A stretch of 64,000 nt of DNA, taken from positions 310,001 to 374,000 of the forward strand of contig NQMI01000030.1 in NCBI GenBank assembly GCA_002270565.1, written 5' to 3'. Numbering within the stretch: the stretch's first letter is position 1; each line of letters starts with the position of its first letter. The notes beneath the pieces were generated by a model that was given only the letters and a program-made list of their open reading frames with translations, searched no databases and was not told the origin of the DNA. A program made the position numbers and the translations under genes. Source of the DNA: Stenocarpella maydis (Eukaryota; Ascomycota; Sordariomycetes; Diaporthales; Diaporthaceae). Shown one piece after another: positions 62,925 through 64,000 of the stretch.

Positions 62925-64000
62925 GTTGATGGATGGAGGTGGCGGTTGCTGGGCCTGTGCAAGGGACTACAGAACCGGCGGGGGTGATGCAGAGGGTTAG
63001 AAGGAAAGGTGGGATGGGACGGGAAGGGGGGGGGATAAGAAAAAATAGGCGTATGGGAGTGTCGAGGGGTGTGTCAAAGGCCAAATATGGTCTTTTTGCC
63101 TTGTCGGACGCGCGACCTGGAAACCGACCAGAATCGGCAAACGGTCGGTCAGGAGGTCTTGGTTGTAGGGGTCCAAGAAGAGGCGGTGTTGTCCACAGAG
63201 ATGTCCAGGGGGTGTGTGGTGGAGCACGACGAGCAGGCAAGGCGCTGTTGACGCTGTGATGTCTCCTTTCTAATTTGAGAGCGCCCCGTTTTGGGCCGTC
63301 TGATGTAGTCTGTGGCCTCGGCCCCGGGGACGTCATCAACCGCCTGCTCCACCCCCCTGCCGTGCTCTCTCCTGCTTGGCGTCGCCCTCAACCCAGGATC
63401 CTGCAACGCTCGCTCTATACACTATGCATACACTACTAGCCTCTGGCCCGTTCCTCGCCTCTCTCAGGCCATGCCCGGCCGGCCAGTCAGATTCTCATCT
63501 CACGTAGTGTACGGAGTATTTTACGCGTATTCCCTTCACCAGAGCCCGTCTTCTGCACACCAGGTACTGATATATACTACGTACTAAGTAGTATACGGTC
63601 TTGACTCGTCGTCCACACATATACATAGACCATGTGCATCCGTGCTCCTGTCTGTATGTATGTGTATTCGATGGCCACTTGGACCCTGTCATTTAAACTT
63701 CTAGCTGCGTACGCAGTATTTCTCCATGTACCGCCTCGCACAATTTACTCAGGGCTCCCTGTCACAGCTAGAATTCCCTCCGTCAATCTCCCCCTCCACA
63801 CCACCGCCTGCCTTGGTTTCTCCCACTCCCGAAGTTGAGATTGTCAGGGTAGCAATTATTAGTTAGCGCCAGCCCCTGGTCTCTCCGTACAGCTTACGTC
63901 TTGGTGTCCCATACGCAAATTCGTACATCTCGGGTTTTCGTTGGATGATTTAGGTTCGTGACTCCCGGCATCAAAATACCCGCGGCTTGTGCTGAACTGA
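62925..64000. other. SEC14 upstream region and gene-free end of window
   Basis: 1.1 kb with the SEC14 promoter at its left end. It contains a TACGGAGTA word at 63510 and only short, unrecognised ORFs. A gene could begin beyond the window. Confidence 0.5.

Noticed and set aside
1..64000. tRNA, 5S rRNA and CRISPR-like arrays
   Set aside because: Scanning for B-box (GGTTCRANYCC) sequences and spaced direct repeats on both strands by eye gave no candidate with matching flanks; tRNAscan-SE would settle it.

Overview
This is a stretch of nuclear DNA from a filamentous ascomycete, most likely a Sordariomycete. The evidence is the many short spliceosomal introns (about 50-125 bp, with GTRNGT-type donors and CAG/TAG acceptors), GC-rich codon use, and gene content typical of Pezizomycotina: an inositol phosphorylceramide synthase, a HET-domain relic, a fungal ferric reductase and a Mis14-type kinetochore protein. 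The species cannot be named from the sequence. There is no operon structure, CRISPR array or prokaryotic signal. I found no tRNA or rRNA gene by eye.

Layout. 1-883: 3' part of AUR1. 0.9-5.5 kb: gene-poor, with a frame-broken F-box/LRR-like relic. 5.5-10.8 kb: a divergent pair of ribosome-biogenesis genes, the RNA polymerase I subunit RPA34 (minus) and the rRNA-processing kinase GRC3 (plus). 10.9-11.3 kb: fragment of an iron-containing alcohol dehydrogenase. 12.2-17.7 kb: SAGA subunit SPT7 (minus) and a VanZ-like membrane protein (plus). 18.7-20.5 kb: a ferric-reductase-family flavocytochrome (minus). 20.5-22.3 kb: intergenic, with an AT-rich, RIP-like block. 22.3-26.1 kb: RINT1/TIP20 vesicle tether (plus) converging on the mitochondrial carrier YMC1 (minus). 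26-29.3 kb: gene-poor, with a HET-domain relic and a 16-base N gap. 29.3-34.1 kb: divergent COG3 (minus) and FMP25 (plus). 37-39 kb: a protein tyrosine phosphatase, followed in frame by a further 86 open codons. 40.3-42 kb: an ATZ/TRZ-type amidohydrolase. 42-51.2 kb: a 9.2-kb GC-rich stretch without a recognisable gene but dense in microsatellites. 51.2-52.7 kb: folliculin/LST7. 54.8-56.1 kb: proteasome ATPase RPT3 (minus). 57.9-58.6 kb: a small three-exon protein of unknown function. 59.9-61.1 kb: kinetochore protein Mis14/NSL1. 61.6-62.9 kb: SEC14 (minus).

Nearly all intact genes are housekeeping functions: rRNA synthesis and processing, chromatin, vesicle tethering and lipid transfer, TORC1 signalling, the proteasome and chromosome segregation. 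Accessory-type genes survive only as relics in the gaps. The points most worth testing are the in-frame coding-like extension after the phosphatase stop codon, the 9.2-kb gene-free interval ahead of LST7 (with a tiny upstream ORF nine bases before its start), the Nopp140-like repeat extension on RPA34, and the small uncharacterised protein at 57.9 kb. I saw nothing that I can defend as a wholly new defence or mobile system.
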